DNA of 64,000 nucleotides from Spartinivicinus poritis (lineage in GTDB: Bacteria > Pseudomonadota > Gammaproteobacteria > Pseudomonadales > Zooshikellaceae): contig NZ_JAPMOU010000010.1 in assembly GCF_028858535.1 (NCBI RefSeq), forward strand, positions 100,676 through 164,675, in the 5' to 3' direction. The translations under genes and the position numbers were made by a program. Positions 9,973 through 19,584 of the stretch are shown in pieces. The first letter of the stretch is position 1, and every line of letters begins with the position of its first letter. The notes under the pieces were generated by a model that saw only the letters and a program-made list of their open reading frames with translations, searched no databases and was not told where the DNA came from.

Positions 9973-11232
9973 ATGAAAACACTTAAGCTTTCTGCATTAA
10001 CTGCTGCGATAGTTGCTGCAACCACCTCATATACAACACCTGTTCAAGCTGAGAGCTTTATTGACGATAGCTCTTTGCAGTTACACCTCAGGAATGTTTA
10101 TTTTAACCGCGATGGTCGAACCAGCCAGAATCGATTTGATAACCGGGAGTGGGGACAAGGCGTTATGCTCAATTATTCCTCTGGTTATTTTGCCGATATT
10201 ATTGGGTTTGATATGTCTTATTTTGGCGGCGTCAAACTTGATGACCCCGGCACAAACTTTACCAATTTTTCTCAACGGGATTCAGAACAAGATGGCATAG
10301 ACAGCATCAGTAAAATTGCCCGCGCTTTTGTTAAAGCCAAAGTAGGCGATGACAATATGAACCTGAATGGTATTTATGGGCGAGTAGATATGGGAACCAA
10401 CTTATTAATGACATCTGGTTCTCGTTTACTACCCAGCTCCTTTAAGGGTGGCATGATTGAGGCAAATCTTTATGGAGCAAAATTTTATGTCAATCGAGTA
10501 ACAGAAATCTCTGAACGGGATGGTTCAAGCTTCGATGATTTTGGCAATGATGTAGACTATGTAAATACCTTCGGCGGCAGTTATGAGTTAGATAATGGGT
10601 TAGGCTTTGCCCTGGATCATGGTAGCTCTGACGGCTTTCTTGAACAAACTTTTGCTAAAATATACTACACCTATGATCTAGGTAATGACACAACATTATA
10701 CATAGAAGCCAATAAGCAATGGTCTGAAGAGGATGGCAATAATCATCCTACTCATAACATGGCTGACGAGTATGATTCCAGCTATACAAACTACAATGCT
10801 CAGTTATCAGGTGGGCCTATCACTATTTCCTTATCTCACTCAAGAATAGGCGGTGATGACTTCCAATATAGTTGGGATGGTGATAAAGATTATGGTCCCA
10901 TCAGTGCCTGGACTTCACGAAACTGGTCTGACTTCAACTTTGAAGATGAAAAAACCTGGCAAGTTGCTTTCTCTTATGACTTTTCAGATTTAGGAATACC
11001 AGGGCTGTCACTCGATACCGCGTATACCTATGGTTATGATATAGATGATCGAGGTAATACAAGACGTGACTCCGAATGGGAGCGCGGCTCTAATATCAAG
11101 TACTCCTTCCAAGACACCATGTTAAAAGGCCTATCAGTTCGCTGGAACAATTGGACCTACAGAGGAAACACGCTAGTCGGCGACACTAACGGTAACCGTA
11201 TTTATATCGACTACAAAATAGACCTTTTATAG
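9973..11232 (+). CDS. OprD-family outer-membrane porin (copy 1)
   Basis: A 419-residue outer-membrane channel of the OprD family, which in Pseudomonas admits basic amino acids, aromatic acids or other small solutes; the substrate here is unknown. A signal peptide ends at VQA (about residue 26). The mature N-terminus FIDDSSLQLHLRNVYFNRD and the following REWGQGVMLNYSSGYF are OprD hallmarks, as are GSRLLPSSFKGG, the DLG/DFSDLGIPGLS strands and a C-terminal strand ending in hydrophobic residues (YIDYKIDLL). It is the first of three paralogues and has its own terminator. Confidence 0.92.
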   Translation: MKTLKLSALTAAIVAATTSYTTPVQAESFIDDSSLQLHLRNVYFNRDGRTSQNRFDNREWGQGVMLNYSSGYFADIIGFDMSYFGGVKLDDPGTNFTNFSQRDSEQDGIDSISKIARAFVKAKVGDDNMNLNGIYGRVDMGTNLLMTSGSRLLPSSFKGGMIEANLYGAKFYVNRVTEISERDGSSFDDFGNDVDYVNTFGGSYELDNGLGFALDHGSSDGFLEQTFAKIYYTYDLGNDTTLYIEANKQWSEEDGNNHPTHNMADEYDSSYTNYNAQLSGGPITISLSHSRIGGDDFQYSWDGDKDYGPISAWTSRNWSDFNFEDEKTWQVAFSYDFSDLGIPGLSLDTAYTYGYDIDDRGNTRRDSEWERGSNIKYSFQDTMLKGLSVRWNNWTYRGNTLVGDTNGNRIYIDYKIDLL

Positions 11233-11288
11233 GATAGCAGCTGCAACCCTAGGACTAGCTAGCCTCCCAATGCCAGTAAGGCTAAGTA

Positions 11289-11326
11289 AAAAACGCCACT
11301 AAACTGTAAAGCAAGTGGCGTTTTTT
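11289..11326 (+). terminator. Intrinsic terminator after porin 1
   Basis: AACGCCACT pairs with AGTGGCGTT across a 14-base loop, flanked by an A-run upstream and six T downstream. It may work in both directions. Confidence 0.85.
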
Positions 11327-12116
11327 ATTGATCACTCAAAAATCCAACCTCACCAACAACCAACCTTTAATTTAGAATATACTAAACTTGTTGTTTTATT
11401 ACTTACATCTGAACAATTTTCAATCAAAGCTATTTTATTAAACAAATACTACTTTAGCAGTGCCTTATATCAGTAAACAAATTTAATATAAGGCATATAA
11501 AGAATACAGCTTTATATGCCAACCGCTTTGACTTTTAAACAATGTCATGTAGTCATTTAATTGCTTTTAGTTCACCAAACTTACATAATTCTTTAGTATA
11601 AATCACATGACTATTTCTTTTACGTTTTTGTAAAGGCATCAACATTTAATATTGCAATACTTTTGATTTTTTATTAAAAACGGCATAATGCGTTAGTTCT
11701 TTCTCAGAACAAACAGTAGGATCTGTCAAATAAAGGCATCAAATTCTAAAGTAGTTTTTTGTTCCCCATGGTGGGCAAATTATTAATTAACTTTTGATGT
11801 CTACTTGAAGATGTAGCAAAAGGTTATGAGCGAAGCAAAAACAAGGCAACAATTGGCGAAAAGACAGAGTTTATAGCTTATAAATGAGTACTTTGAGCCA
11901 GTTTTAAACGCAGTATTTGCAAGCGTAGTAGTTTTGCAACAGCTTCTAACAGGATGGTGAAACGCATTCGGTTGAGCAGAATTTTAACAACCCAAATACG
12001 TTCTGTTCAGCCGCAAACAGCAACCTGTAAGACAGTCGTGAGTAAGGAGATTGATATGTCTTTTATATCGCTCATTACACACAACACCTTAGGAGTAGTT
12101 AGGAGTAGGTCACATA
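11327..12116. other. Long AT-rich gap between porins 1 and 2
   Basis: About 790 bases without a convincing gene. It contains a possible repeat element (11802-11957) and, directly before porin 2, a tandem 10-bp duplication of TTAGGAGTAG (12089-12108) that includes the ribosome-binding site. I see no promoter I would name with confidence. Confidence 0.5.
11802..11957. repeat. Possible degenerate inverted-repeat element
   Basis: The left end reads TGAAGATGTAGCAAAA and the reverse of the right end AGAAGCTGTTGCAAAA, an imperfect terminal inverted repeat of about 16 bp around a 150-bp AT-rich core with no open frame. A MITE remnant is possible, but similarity beyond the ends is weak. Confidence 0.3.
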
Positions 12117-13400
12117 ATGAAAACGTTTAAATTTTCCACACTGGCTGCTGCAGTTGTTGCTGCATCTGCCGCCTCAATCAGCACAGCCCAAGCTGAAGGT
12201 TTTATTGAAGACAGCACGGGTAAGCTAAGCATTCGCAACTATTACTTTAATGAATCAGGAAAAAATGGCGCTGAATTTGACCGCCGTGAATGGGTACAAG
12301 GCTTTCGCTTTGACTTTCAGTCTGGCTATTTGTTTGACACTATTGGGTTTGACTATTCAGCAGGCGCCGCGTTCAAGCTAGACAACCCTTCAAATGAAAA
12401 GGGCTTTTCTTCCACTAACCTGCCAAGCGATAAAAGCAGCAGCTCAGATGTTAACGACATTGCTGGCACCACCCAAGCTTATATAAAAGCTAAATTTGGT
12501 GATGAAAATCTTGGCGTTAACGGTAAGTATGGTTTAATGCAACAAGGCACTGAAACGTTTGGCACGTCAGGCTCCCGCGTTTTACCCAGCTCAGTATTTG
12601 GTGCTTACGTTGAGGGACATGCTAGTGGATTCAAGCTTTATGGAGCTCGCTTCACAGAAACAAGACAACGTAACCAGAGCTTTTTCTCTGAAGACTTAAA
12701 AAATCGCTCCGGAGAAGAAATCGATCAAGTCGATATCATCGGTGCTGGTTATGAGTTTGATAATGGCTTAGGCTTTGTTGTTGAGCATGGAAAGTCAGAC
12801 GACTATATCAAGAAGAGATTTGCTAAAGTCTATTACACTATAGATCTAGGTAACGATATGAGTGTCGACTTAGATGCTCGTTATGGTAAAGCGGAAGAAA
12901 ATGGCAACAAGTTTGACAAATTTAAAGGAGCAAATGCATATAAAAATGACGACTATGAAAGTCGTTACTATAACGCAAATGCCACATTGAACGTAGGTGC
13001 AGCCTCAATTGGAGTTGGTTATAACAGAACTAAAGATGGAGATTGGGTATCAGGCTATTTCGATCAAGACCATGGAACAACCAACTCATCATTATCATTA
13101 TGGGAAGACTTCTTGCGTGAAGGCGAAGAAGCTTGGGTTATAACAGCAGGGTATGACTTTGCCGATGCAGGCATCCCAGGGCTAACTGCTGGTTTAACTT
13201 ATGCTAACAGTGATAATATCCACCGGAGAAATGACTCAGATGATACCGCAAGAGAGTTCTCCCAAGACATTACTTATAGATTCCAGAGCGGTGCATTAAA
13301 AGACCTATCAGTCCAATATCAGCACTGGGATTATAATGGTCCAGGTGGAGATACTGATTCTCATCGCCTGAAACTAATCTACGATATCGCTTTATTCTAA
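12117..13400 (+). CDS. OprD-family outer-membrane porin (copy 2)
   Basis: A 427-residue paralogue of the porin upstream. The signal peptide ends at AQA (about residue 26) and the mature start GFIEDSTGKLSIRNYYFNES matches OprD. Shared blocks are REWVQGFRFDFQSGYLFDTIGFD, GSRVLPSSVFGAY, YEFDNGLGFVVEHGKSDD and the last strand HRLKLIYDIALF. The ribosome-binding region is duplicated (see 12089-12108). Loop segments between these blocks differ clearly from copies 1 and 3, as expected if the channels take different solutes. Confidence 0.92.
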   Translation: MKTFKFSTLAAAVVAASAASISTAQAEGFIEDSTGKLSIRNYYFNESGKNGAEFDRREWVQGFRFDFQSGYLFDTIGFDYSAGAAFKLDNPSNEKGFSSTNLPSDKSSSSDVNDIAGTTQAYIKAKFGDENLGVNGKYGLMQQGTETFGTSGSRVLPSSVFGAYVEGHASGFKLYGARFTETRQRNQSFFSEDLKNRSGEEIDQVDIIGAGYEFDNGLGFVVEHGKSDDYIKKRFAKVYYTIDLGNDMSVDLDARYGKAEENGNKFDKFKGANAYKNDDYESRYYNANATLNVGAASIGVGYNRTKDGDWVSGYFDQDHGTTNSSLSLWEDFLREGEEAWVITAGYDFADAGIPGLTAGLTYANSDNIHRRNDSDDTAREFSQDITYRFQSGALKDLSVQYQHWDYNGPGGDTDSHRLKLIYDIALF

Positions 13401-13423
13401 TTTGAGCGACATCTAGACTATCT

Positions 13424-13452
13424 AAAAAACGCCACAACTGTGGCGTTTTTTT
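13424..13452 (+). terminator. Intrinsic terminator after porin 2
   Basis: AACGCCACA and TGTGGCGTT form a tight stem with a two-base loop, preceded by an A-run and followed by seven T. The stem resembles the terminator after porin 1, in keeping with duplication of the whole unit. Confidence 0.9.
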
Positions 13453-13667
13453 ATCCAGCATGTTAAAAGAAAAAACCTCTTCTTTATTTATTTTTAATAG
13501 CCCCCATACCCTTTCTATATGAGACTAACACCGAAGCTAGCTGATATTGGGTAGCAGGTTATTCATCCTCCCTTTGTAACATCCTCATTTACTACACATC
13601 CAGTAACTAACTGCTAGATTTAAGAGGGTTATTTAGAAAATATTAATAAATAATAAAGGATACGGGG

Positions 13668-14948
13668 ATGAATAAGCAATTATGGGCAGCGGTATTTTTT
13701 AGCCCTCTATTTGCCAGCACTACTTCAATTGCAACACCTTTTATCGATGACTCAGCAGCAAACCTGCACTTACGCAACTACTACTTTAACCGCGACTTCA
13801 GACACAACCAGGGAGGACAGAGCTATCGAGAAGAGTGGACACAAACGGCCATGGTGAATTATGAGTCGGGTTATTGGGCAGACCTTATTGGAATAGATGC
13901 CTCTATCTACAGCACCCTTAAGCTGGATAGTGGAAGGGGGACAACCAACACTGGCTTATTGGTAGTAACAGATGATGGTGATGCAGAAAGTTACTCAGCG
14001 CTGGGGGTTGCACTATTAAAAGCCAAATATGCACAAACAGAAATAAAATGGGGGCGTCAGTTGACTACCTCTCCCCTTTTCTATTATGGAGACTCCAGAG
14101 CCCAACCCCAAGCATTTAAAGGGCTAAATATCAAATCAACTGATATCAATAACCTTACTATCAGTGGCGGGCGATTTACCCAAACCAAATTGAAAGCCAG
14201 CTCAAACTTTGAAAGCCTCCCTAATACCGAGTACGGATTTGAAGGTAGAGCTGACGAATTTTATTACTTAGGCTTCGATTATAATTTTGATAATGGGCCA
14301 AGTTTAAGCTTTCATTCTTCCTTGTATGAAGATATTTGGAAACAGTTTTACTTCAATTACAACCACAGCTTTACATTAACCGATACTATCAATCTTAACC
14401 TGGACTTAGTGCATTACCGTACAATTAATGATGGCGAGCCTACTGATACCAATTATACAGACAGAGATAACAAAGCCAGCAGTATCAGTTTACAGCTGAG
14501 CAAAGGAGGCGCCAGCATTAAAACCGCTTATCAAACCATCACTGGCGACTACATTTATGACTATGTTTTAGACTCTGACTCAATATTTCTAGCAAATTCT
14601 TTACAGCTTTATGACTTTAATTATGAAGATGAAAGAAGCTGGCAGCTACGTTTTGACTATGATTTTAGCGATGTAGGAATACCTGGCTTACACTTTATGA
14701 TTCGTTACGTGAAAGGTGACAATATTGATTTAGACTCCAAGTTATCTGGTGCAGCACTTGGTATTAGCGGAGTCTCAAGCCGAGGAGAAGAATGGGAGCG
14801 AGATATAGAAGCAAAATACACCTTTCAAGAAGGCTCTTTAAAAGACATGAGCGTTAGGCTTAGGCTAGCCTCATTACGTACTAACTATGATGACAGCGAT
14901 CGAGATGAAATTCGACTCATTATCAATCATATATTTGATTTACTTTAA
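13668..14948 (+). CDS. OprD-family outer-membrane porin (copy 3)
   Basis: The third porin paralogue, 426 residues. The signal peptide is different in sequence (MNKQLWAAVFFSPLFA, cleavage near IAT) and the mature start is PFIDDSAANLHLRNYYFNRD. The REEWTQTAMVNYESGYWADLIG and DFSDVGIPGLHF blocks keep the OprD pattern. Its ribosome-binding site (AAAGGATACGGGG) is not the TTAGGAGTAG type of copies 1 and 2, so this copy is the more diverged in regulation. Substrate unknown. Confidence 0.9.
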   Translation: MNKQLWAAVFFSPLFASTTSIATPFIDDSAANLHLRNYYFNRDFRHNQGGQSYREEWTQTAMVNYESGYWADLIGIDASIYSTLKLDSGRGTTNTGLLVVTDDGDAESYSALGVALLKAKYAQTEIKWGRQLTTSPLFYYGDSRAQPQAFKGLNIKSTDINNLTISGGRFTQTKLKASSNFESLPNTEYGFEGRADEFYYLGFDYNFDNGPSLSFHSSLYEDIWKQFYFNYNHSFTLTDTINLNLDLVHYRTINDGEPTDTNYTDRDNKASSISLQLSKGGASIKTAYQTITGDYIYDYVLDSDSIFLANSLQLYDFNYEDERSWQLRFDYDFSDVGIPGLHFMIRYVKGDNIDLDSKLSGAALGISGVSSRGEEWERDIEAKYTFQEGSLKDMSVRLRLASLRTNYDDSDRDEIRLIINHIFDLL

Positions 14949-14989
14949 TTTGTTCGATTTCTTTAGAGTCTAGAGTTGAACTACAAAAC

Positions 14990-15019
14990 AGCAAGAGTAG
15001 TTACACAGCTACTCTTGCT
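14990..15019. terminator. Hairpin between convergent porin 3 and HU-like gene
   Basis: AGCAAGAGTAG pairs perfectly with CTACTCTTGCT around an 8-base loop. A second weaker hairpin (CTGTTTTTAC/GTAAAACAG) follows at about 15025-15048. On the minus strand the first stem is followed by TGTTTTGT, so it more likely ends the HU-like gene; it may also serve porin 3. Confidence 0.6.
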
Positions 15020-15061
15020 AAAAACTGTTTTTACCAGTAGTAAAACAGTGACATGGCTCAA

Positions 15062-15397
15062 TTAGCTTAAAGCAAAGTCCTTGAGCTTTTTCAAAGGACG
15101 TACTTTAACCTGAACAGTAGCAGGCTTAGCTTTAAACATCATTTCTTCACCAGTAAATGGGTTAACCCCTTTACGAGCCTTAACTGCAGGTTTTTTCTTA
15201 GTCGACACCTTCAGTAAGCCAGGCAGAGTGAACTCGCCACAGCCACGCTTTTTAATATGTCTTTCAATCAGATCAGACAGCTCGTCCAATACAGCTGATA
15301 CGTCTTTTTTAGTTAATCCAGTGTTCTCAGCCAACTCCGTTAGGATTTGGGTTTTAGTGTACTTTTCTTTAATAGCGGTCAATTTTTTTCCTGTCAT
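15062..15397 (-). CDS. HU/IHF-family DNA-binding protein
   Basis: A 111-residue nucleoid-type protein. The family core is clear: TKTQILTELAENTGLTKKDVSAVLDEL for the helical dimer part, then FTLPGLLKVSTKKKPAVKARKGVNPFTGEE, where the beta-arm carries the KxGxNPxTG-like motif. It is longer than classical HU (about 90) by a basic N-terminal extension and a basic tail, like the HU-related proteins found beside true HupA/HupB in Pseudomonas. Probably binds DNA without strong sequence preference. Confidence 0.9.
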   Translation of the reverse strand: MTGKKLTAIKEKYTKTQILTELAENTGLTKKDVSAVLDELSDLIERHIKKRGCGEFTLPGLLKVSTKKKPAVKARKGVNPFTGEEMMFKAKPATVQVKVRPLKKLKDFALS

Positions 15398-16242
15398 TGC
15401 TAATATACTCCAGTAAAAACATGCATCAGTTTAAGTAGCATATAGTGATTTATCCTAAAGATGTGCAAACCTTTAGGATAAAGGCGCTTCTTGATAAAGC
15501 CCCTTCCAGCCATTTTGCACGCCACAACTCAAGAGTAAATGCTTTGCAAAATATACGGCAACCAGTTTTACGCTAGACGTTATACGTATCATTTATAGCT
15601 GCACGAATAAGCCTACAATAAAAGTAGGATAAACAAGCAACTCTCGCAAGGCACTATAATATAAGTATTAGGGGTACGCACGCACTTTCTCTATTTTTTT
15701 TTGTTTTTAGCTGTCTGTCACAGCATACCCTGCCAGAGCCGTATTTTCTTACGACACTCACGAGCCCAAATTGTTTACCTGATTGCCTAGTTTTAAAGGC
15801 ATTCTGACTAAGCAGACACAGGTACATTATGCAGCACTTTCAAAGGCCTTTAACCTCGCTGGGTTAGCTTCCTCTAGCCATTATTGGTATGAGTATATTT
15901 GCTATTTTGTTAACACCTAAAAATGAATCGTGACTAGCCTATGCCAATGAAAGTGCTGAGTTAAAAGGATATATTACAATAACCATACAATAACAGTTTG
16001 TTATGAGCTAAAATAAAGCTCATGCTTTATCTTAATTATAATTTTCAGATAAGCAGTGTTGTAATTGTTATCAGTGATAACCCAAGCCTTCGCTGTTTCT
16101 CCTATTAAAACAGGTTAGCAAGGTAGCAGCTCAGCCTAAAACAACAGGCTGAATCGTACTAGTCATCTTTTTGGCGGTCCTACGTTTGCAGCAATATAAG
16201 AAGGGCCAAAATCATCCTATCAACAAACTAAAATAACAAACG
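15398..16242. other. 845-bp gap without a convincing gene
   Basis: Between the divergent HU-like and cold-shock genes no frame looks real. CAGCACTTTCA (15832-15842) and TGAAAGTGCTG (15948-15958) are an 11-bp inverted repeat about 105 bp apart, and T/A-rich promoter-like DNA precedes 16243. A decayed gene or a non-coding RNA cannot be excluded from sequence alone. Confidence 0.45.
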
Positions 16243-16884
16243 ATGAAACTATCGAAATACACAAAATGTGTCCACCTGTGGACGGGCTTAATTAGCTTGG
16301 TGGCATTTTTAACTAGCCCAGCAGTCTATCAAAGTCGATTTAGCGAGGTATACGCTAACTATAGCACAGCAGATTTGTATAGCTTACCAGGGGTTATCAG
16401 CCTGCTAGCCATCGGTTTAATTAGCCTGATTCTTGGCTTGCACTTAACAGTCCCAGCCAATCGAAGAATGGAGCAACTTCAGCTAATAGGCTGTAGCTGT
16501 TTTATAATTGCCAACCTCACAGTACTGTTGTATTGGTGGCAACATTCAACAGCCAACCAGCTAAGCAGCCAACTGTGGGCGTGGTGGTTAGCTATTTTAG
16601 CAATGCTTTTCCACTTTTTGCCGCGCATACATTTATTAAAGTCCAGCTTTCCAGTACTTGATGCATCCAACCGAAAAGCTGGTTCAGTTAAGTGGTTTAA
16701 TGTGTCTAAAGGCTTTGGCTTTATTTCACAAGATAATGGCGACGATGTTTTTGTGCACTTTAAAGCTATCCGAGGTGAAGGCCACCGTGCTTTAGTGGAA
16801 GGCCAGCGGGTTGAATTTTTAGTGACAACTCGAGACAAAGGATTACAAGCTGAAGATGTAATACCCGCCAGAACAGAAGGATAA
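16243..16884 (+). CDS. Membrane protein with C-terminal cold-shock domain
   Basis: 213 residues: four predicted membrane helices (about 11-28, 48-66, 78-98, 105-124) joined to a cold-shock domain (about 145-210). The domain has both RNA-binding signatures, [16 protein letters not shown] (RNP1) and DVFVHF (RNP2). Soluble Csp proteins are RNA chaperones; this version would be held at the inner membrane. Similar membrane-Csp fusions are known in Pseudomonas and Marinobacter relatives, without a firm role. The gene ends in a terminator that overlaps slyX. Confidence 0.88.
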   Translation: MKLSKYTKCVHLWTGLISLVAFLTSPAVYQSRFSEVYANYSTADLYSLPGVISLLAIGLISLILGLHLTVPANRRMEQLQLIGCSCFIIANLTVLLYWWQHSTANQLSSQLWAWWLAILAMLFHFLPRIHLLKSSFPVLDASNRKAGSVKWFNVSKGFGFISQDNGDDVFVHFKAIRGEGHRALVEGQRVEFLVTTRDKGLQAEDVIPARTEG

Positions 16885-16889
16885 ATACT

Positions 16890-16914
16890 CCCCCTCAATA
16901 ATGAGGGGGCTTTT
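16890..16914 (+). terminator. Terminator of the cold-shock gene, inside the 3' end of slyX
   Basis: CCCCCTCA pairs with TGAGGGGG over an ATAA loop and is followed by CTTTT. The stem includes the slyX stop codon and its last codons on the other strand, so one sequence is both coding end and terminator. Confidence 0.8.
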
Positions 16915-17119
16915 CCTGACCACTGATACTACTACCAGGGTCATTCATAATCGCCGCAATAGCTTGCTTCAATAAGCTCACTTGATCAGTTAACCGATCT
17001 ATTTGTTGTTGTTGCTTGGTTACCACTTGGTTCAACTGATCAATCGTATCATCTTGAAAAGCCAGCTTAGTTTCCAAATCAATTAATTTATCTTGTAAGA
17101 TTTGCTCAGTCATCAGCAT
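16895..17119 (-). CDS. slyX: SlyX family protein
   Basis: SlyX proteins are short coiled coils of unknown function. The 74-residue product has the family's heptad pattern (LIDLETKLAFQDDTIDQLNQ) and the conserved C-terminal PPHY. The start overlaps the end of the HIT gene; ATG 17119 and ATG 17113 are both possible, the latter forming an ATGACTGA overlap with the upstream stop. No separate ribosome-binding site is seen, so translational coupling is likely. Confidence 0.9.
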   Translation of the reverse strand: MLMTEQILQDKLIDLETKLAFQDDTIDQLNQVVTKQQQQIDRLTDQVSLLKQAIAAIMNDPGSSISGQEKPPHY

Positions 17120-17537
17120 ACTGCAAATAGGTAGTAAATAACGTACGTAGCTTGTCTTTTATCTGTACAATCGTCGCATCATCATAAGGCTTCGTTGCTA
17201 CTTTTCCCCACACAGGCTGTGGCCAAGCAGCATCACCTTCACTTCGGGCAATCACATGAACATGTAGTTGTCTTACTTGATTACCTAAAGCAGCTACATT
17301 CATTTTAGTTGCCGAAAATAAGTCTTTAAGTTTTTCTGCCACATAATTGATTTCCCACATCAATTGCTGCTGATCTGCTTCCGACAACTGAAATAGCTCC
17401 TGAACTTCAGGTACTCGCGGCACTAAAATAAACCAGGGGTAATTAGCATCATTCATGAGCAATAGCTGTGAAAGTTTAAAATCACCGATTAAACAGGTGT
17501 CAGCAGCTAATTGAGCATCTAGTTGAAAAGTATCCAT
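17106..17537 (-). CDS. HIT domain protein (histidine-triad hydrolase)
   Basis: A 143-residue HIT-superfamily protein; members hydrolyse or transfer nucleotides from substrates such as AMP-lysine or dinucleoside polyphosphates. The triad region reads QLHVHVIAR near residue 92, with the upstream NDANYPWFILVPRVPEVQEL block. It overlaps slyX by a few bases as part of a two-gene unit. The precise substrate cannot be read from the sequence. Confidence 0.92.
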   Translation of the reverse strand: MDTFQLDAQLAADTCLIGDFKLSQLLLMNDANYPWFILVPRVPEVQELFQLSEADQQQLMWEINYVAEKLKDLFSATKMNVAALGNQVRQLHVHVIARSEGDAAWPQPVWGKVATKPYDDATIVQIKDKLRTLFTTYLQYADD

Positions 17538-17798
17538 AAACCTCCAAAAATTTATTCACTGGTTTGTTTACTTCATTTGCTTTAGGCGCTAAAACACTGA
17601 GAGTAACAGGGTATTCTGGTGCTGTAGTTGGAGACAATCAAAGCATAGCACTGGTTCTGATCAAACTATCTCAGATTCTGACAATTTATACTACATTTGG
17701 GTATACGCAACAGTTAAAGGCTTTTAGGGTGACAAACCCTACGCTCACAGCGTAGAATGGCAATCTTTTTTCAATCAGGTACTGGTTAGCCTACAATT

Positions 17799-19532
17799 AT
17801 GCGATTAAGCCAATACTTAGCTCCAACACTAAAAGAAAACCCAACAGATGCAGTAGTTATTAGTCATCAGCTAATGCTGCGCGCCGGTATGATTCGTAAG
17901 TTAGCCTCAGGCTTATATACCTGGCTACCGTTAGGGTTAAGAACCTTACGCAAAGTAGAGCGTATTGTCCGCGAAGAAATGGATCGTTCAGGTGCTCAAG
18001 AAGTGCTGATGCCTGCTGTCCAGCCAGCTGAATTATGGCAAGAAACTGCTCGCTGGGATCAGTTTGGCCCCGAGCTGTTAAGAATTCAAGATCGTCACCA
18101 ACGCGACTTCTGTGTTGGCCCAACTCATGAAGAAGTTATCACTGACATTGCCCGAAATGAATTAAACAGCTACAAACAGCTACCCATGAATTTTTATCAA
18201 ATTCAAACCAAGTTTCGCGATGAAATTCGGCCTCGGTTCGGTGTCATGCGTGCCCGTGAGTTTTTAATGAAGGATGCCTATTCATTTCATATTAGTAGCG
18301 AATCATTACAGGCAACCTACCAAGTAATGCACGACACTTATAGTCGTATTTTTGACCGCTTGGGTTTAGATTATCGCGCGGTATTAGCCGACACAGGCAG
18401 TATTGGTGGTAGTGCATCTCATGAGTTTCATGTTTTGGCAAAGTCAGGAGAAGATGCCATTGCATTTAGCGATAGTAGTGAATATGCCGCCAATATAGAA
18501 AAAGCAGAAACCTTACCACCCACGGGTGACCACCCTGCAGCCAATCAAAGCCTGGAAAAAGTTGCTACTCCTGAGGTACACACTATTGACCAGCTTTGCC
18601 AATTTTTATCGGTTGAAGCCAGCCAAACCTTAAAAACCTTAATCGTAGTTGGTCAGACAGAAGAAAAAGAGCCATTAAAACTCGTTGCCCTCGTTATTCG
18701 AGGTGATCATGAGCTTAATGAAATTAAAGCGTCTCACTTACCTGACGTTGCCAGCCCTCTTACTTTTGCAACTGATGAGCAAATAAAGCAAGTAGTTGGT
18801 TGTGAACCAGGCTCACTTGGTCCTATTGGTTTAACTATTCCTGTAATTGTTGATTATAGTGCGGCTCACTTAGCTGACTTTATTTGTGGTGCTAATGAAA
18901 ATGGATTTCACTTAACAGGAGCTAACTGGAAAAGAGACTGCCAGTATACCCAAACTGCCGACTTGCGTAATGTTATTGAAGGTGACCCAAGCCCTTGTGG
19001 CAAAGGCCATTTAATTATTAAGCGCGGAATTGAAGTTGGTCATATATTCCAGTTAGGCGACAAATACAGTGAATCCATGGGTGCTACTGTTTTAAATGAA
19101 AACGGTAAAGCAGTTGCGATGAAGATGGGCTGCTATGGTATTGGTGTATCTCGTGTTGTTGCAGCGGCTATTGAGCAAAATCATGATGAAAACGGTATTA
19201 TCTGGCCAGATGCTATCGCACCTTTTCAACTGGGTTTAATTCCACTAAATATGGATCGCTCTGAAGCGGTCAAAAATACCGCTGAGCAGTTATATCAACA
19301 GCTACAGCAGGCTGGGTACGATGTATTATTGGACGACCGAGATCGAAAAACCAGCCCTGGTGTTAAGTTTGCTGATATGGAACTTGTGGGTATCCCCCAT
19401 CGCCTTGTAATAGGTGATCGTGGCTTAGAAAAAGGCATTATCGAATACAAGCACCGAGCCTGCGATGAAAAGATTGAAGTGCCACTGGATGAGTTAATGA
19501 CGTTTTTATCAGGCAAGGTTTCTATAAAATAA
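17799..19532 (+). CDS. proS: Prolyl-tRNA synthetase (bacterial type)
   Basis: Class II synthetase charging tRNA-Pro. At 577 residues it is the bacterial type with an editing insertion: N-terminal [30 protein letters not shown], motif 2 ([33 protein letters not shown]), the YbaK-like editing domain that removes mis-charged alanine (about 225-395), motif 3 ([19 protein letters not shown]) and the anticodon domain. It follows 260 bp after the divergent HIT gene. Confidence 0.98.
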   Translation: MRLSQYLAPTLKENPTDAVVISHQLMLRAGMIRKLASGLYTWLPLGLRTLRKVERIVREEMDRSGAQEVLMPAVQPAELWQETARWDQFGPELLRIQDRHQRDFCVGPTHEEVITDIARNELNSYKQLPMNFYQIQTKFRDEIRPRFGVMRAREFLMKDAYSFHISSESLQATYQVMHDTYSRIFDRLGLDYRAVLADTGSIGGSASHEFHVLAKSGEDAIAFSDSSEYAANIEKAETLPPTGDHPAANQSLEKVATPEVHTIDQLCQFLSVEASQTLKTLIVVGQTEEKEPLKLVALVIRGDHELNEIKASHLPDVASPLTFATDEQIKQVVGCEPGSLGPIGLTIPVIVDYSAAHLADFICGANENGFHLTGANWKRDCQYTQTADLRNVIEGDPSPCGKGHLIIKRGIEVGHIFQLGDKYSESMGATVLNENGKAVAMKMGCYGIGVSRVVAAAIEQNHDENGIIWPDAIAPFQLGLIPLNMDRSEAVKNTAEQLYQQLQQAGYDVLLDDRDRKTSPGVKFADMELVGIPHRLVIGDRGLEKGIIEYKHRACDEKIEVPLDELMTFLSGKVSIK

Positions 19533-19584
19533 GCGTTTCTATCAAATAACAACTAAAACCTGAGACATCATCTAATTATCAGCT

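Noticed and set aside
16479..16898. 139-codon minus-strand frame over the cold-shock gene
   Set aside because: Antisense shadow; the plus-strand gene has a clear cold-shock domain.
17564..17755. 63-codon plus-strand frame between the HIT gene and proS
   Set aside because: No start signal or family; lies in a divergent promoter region.
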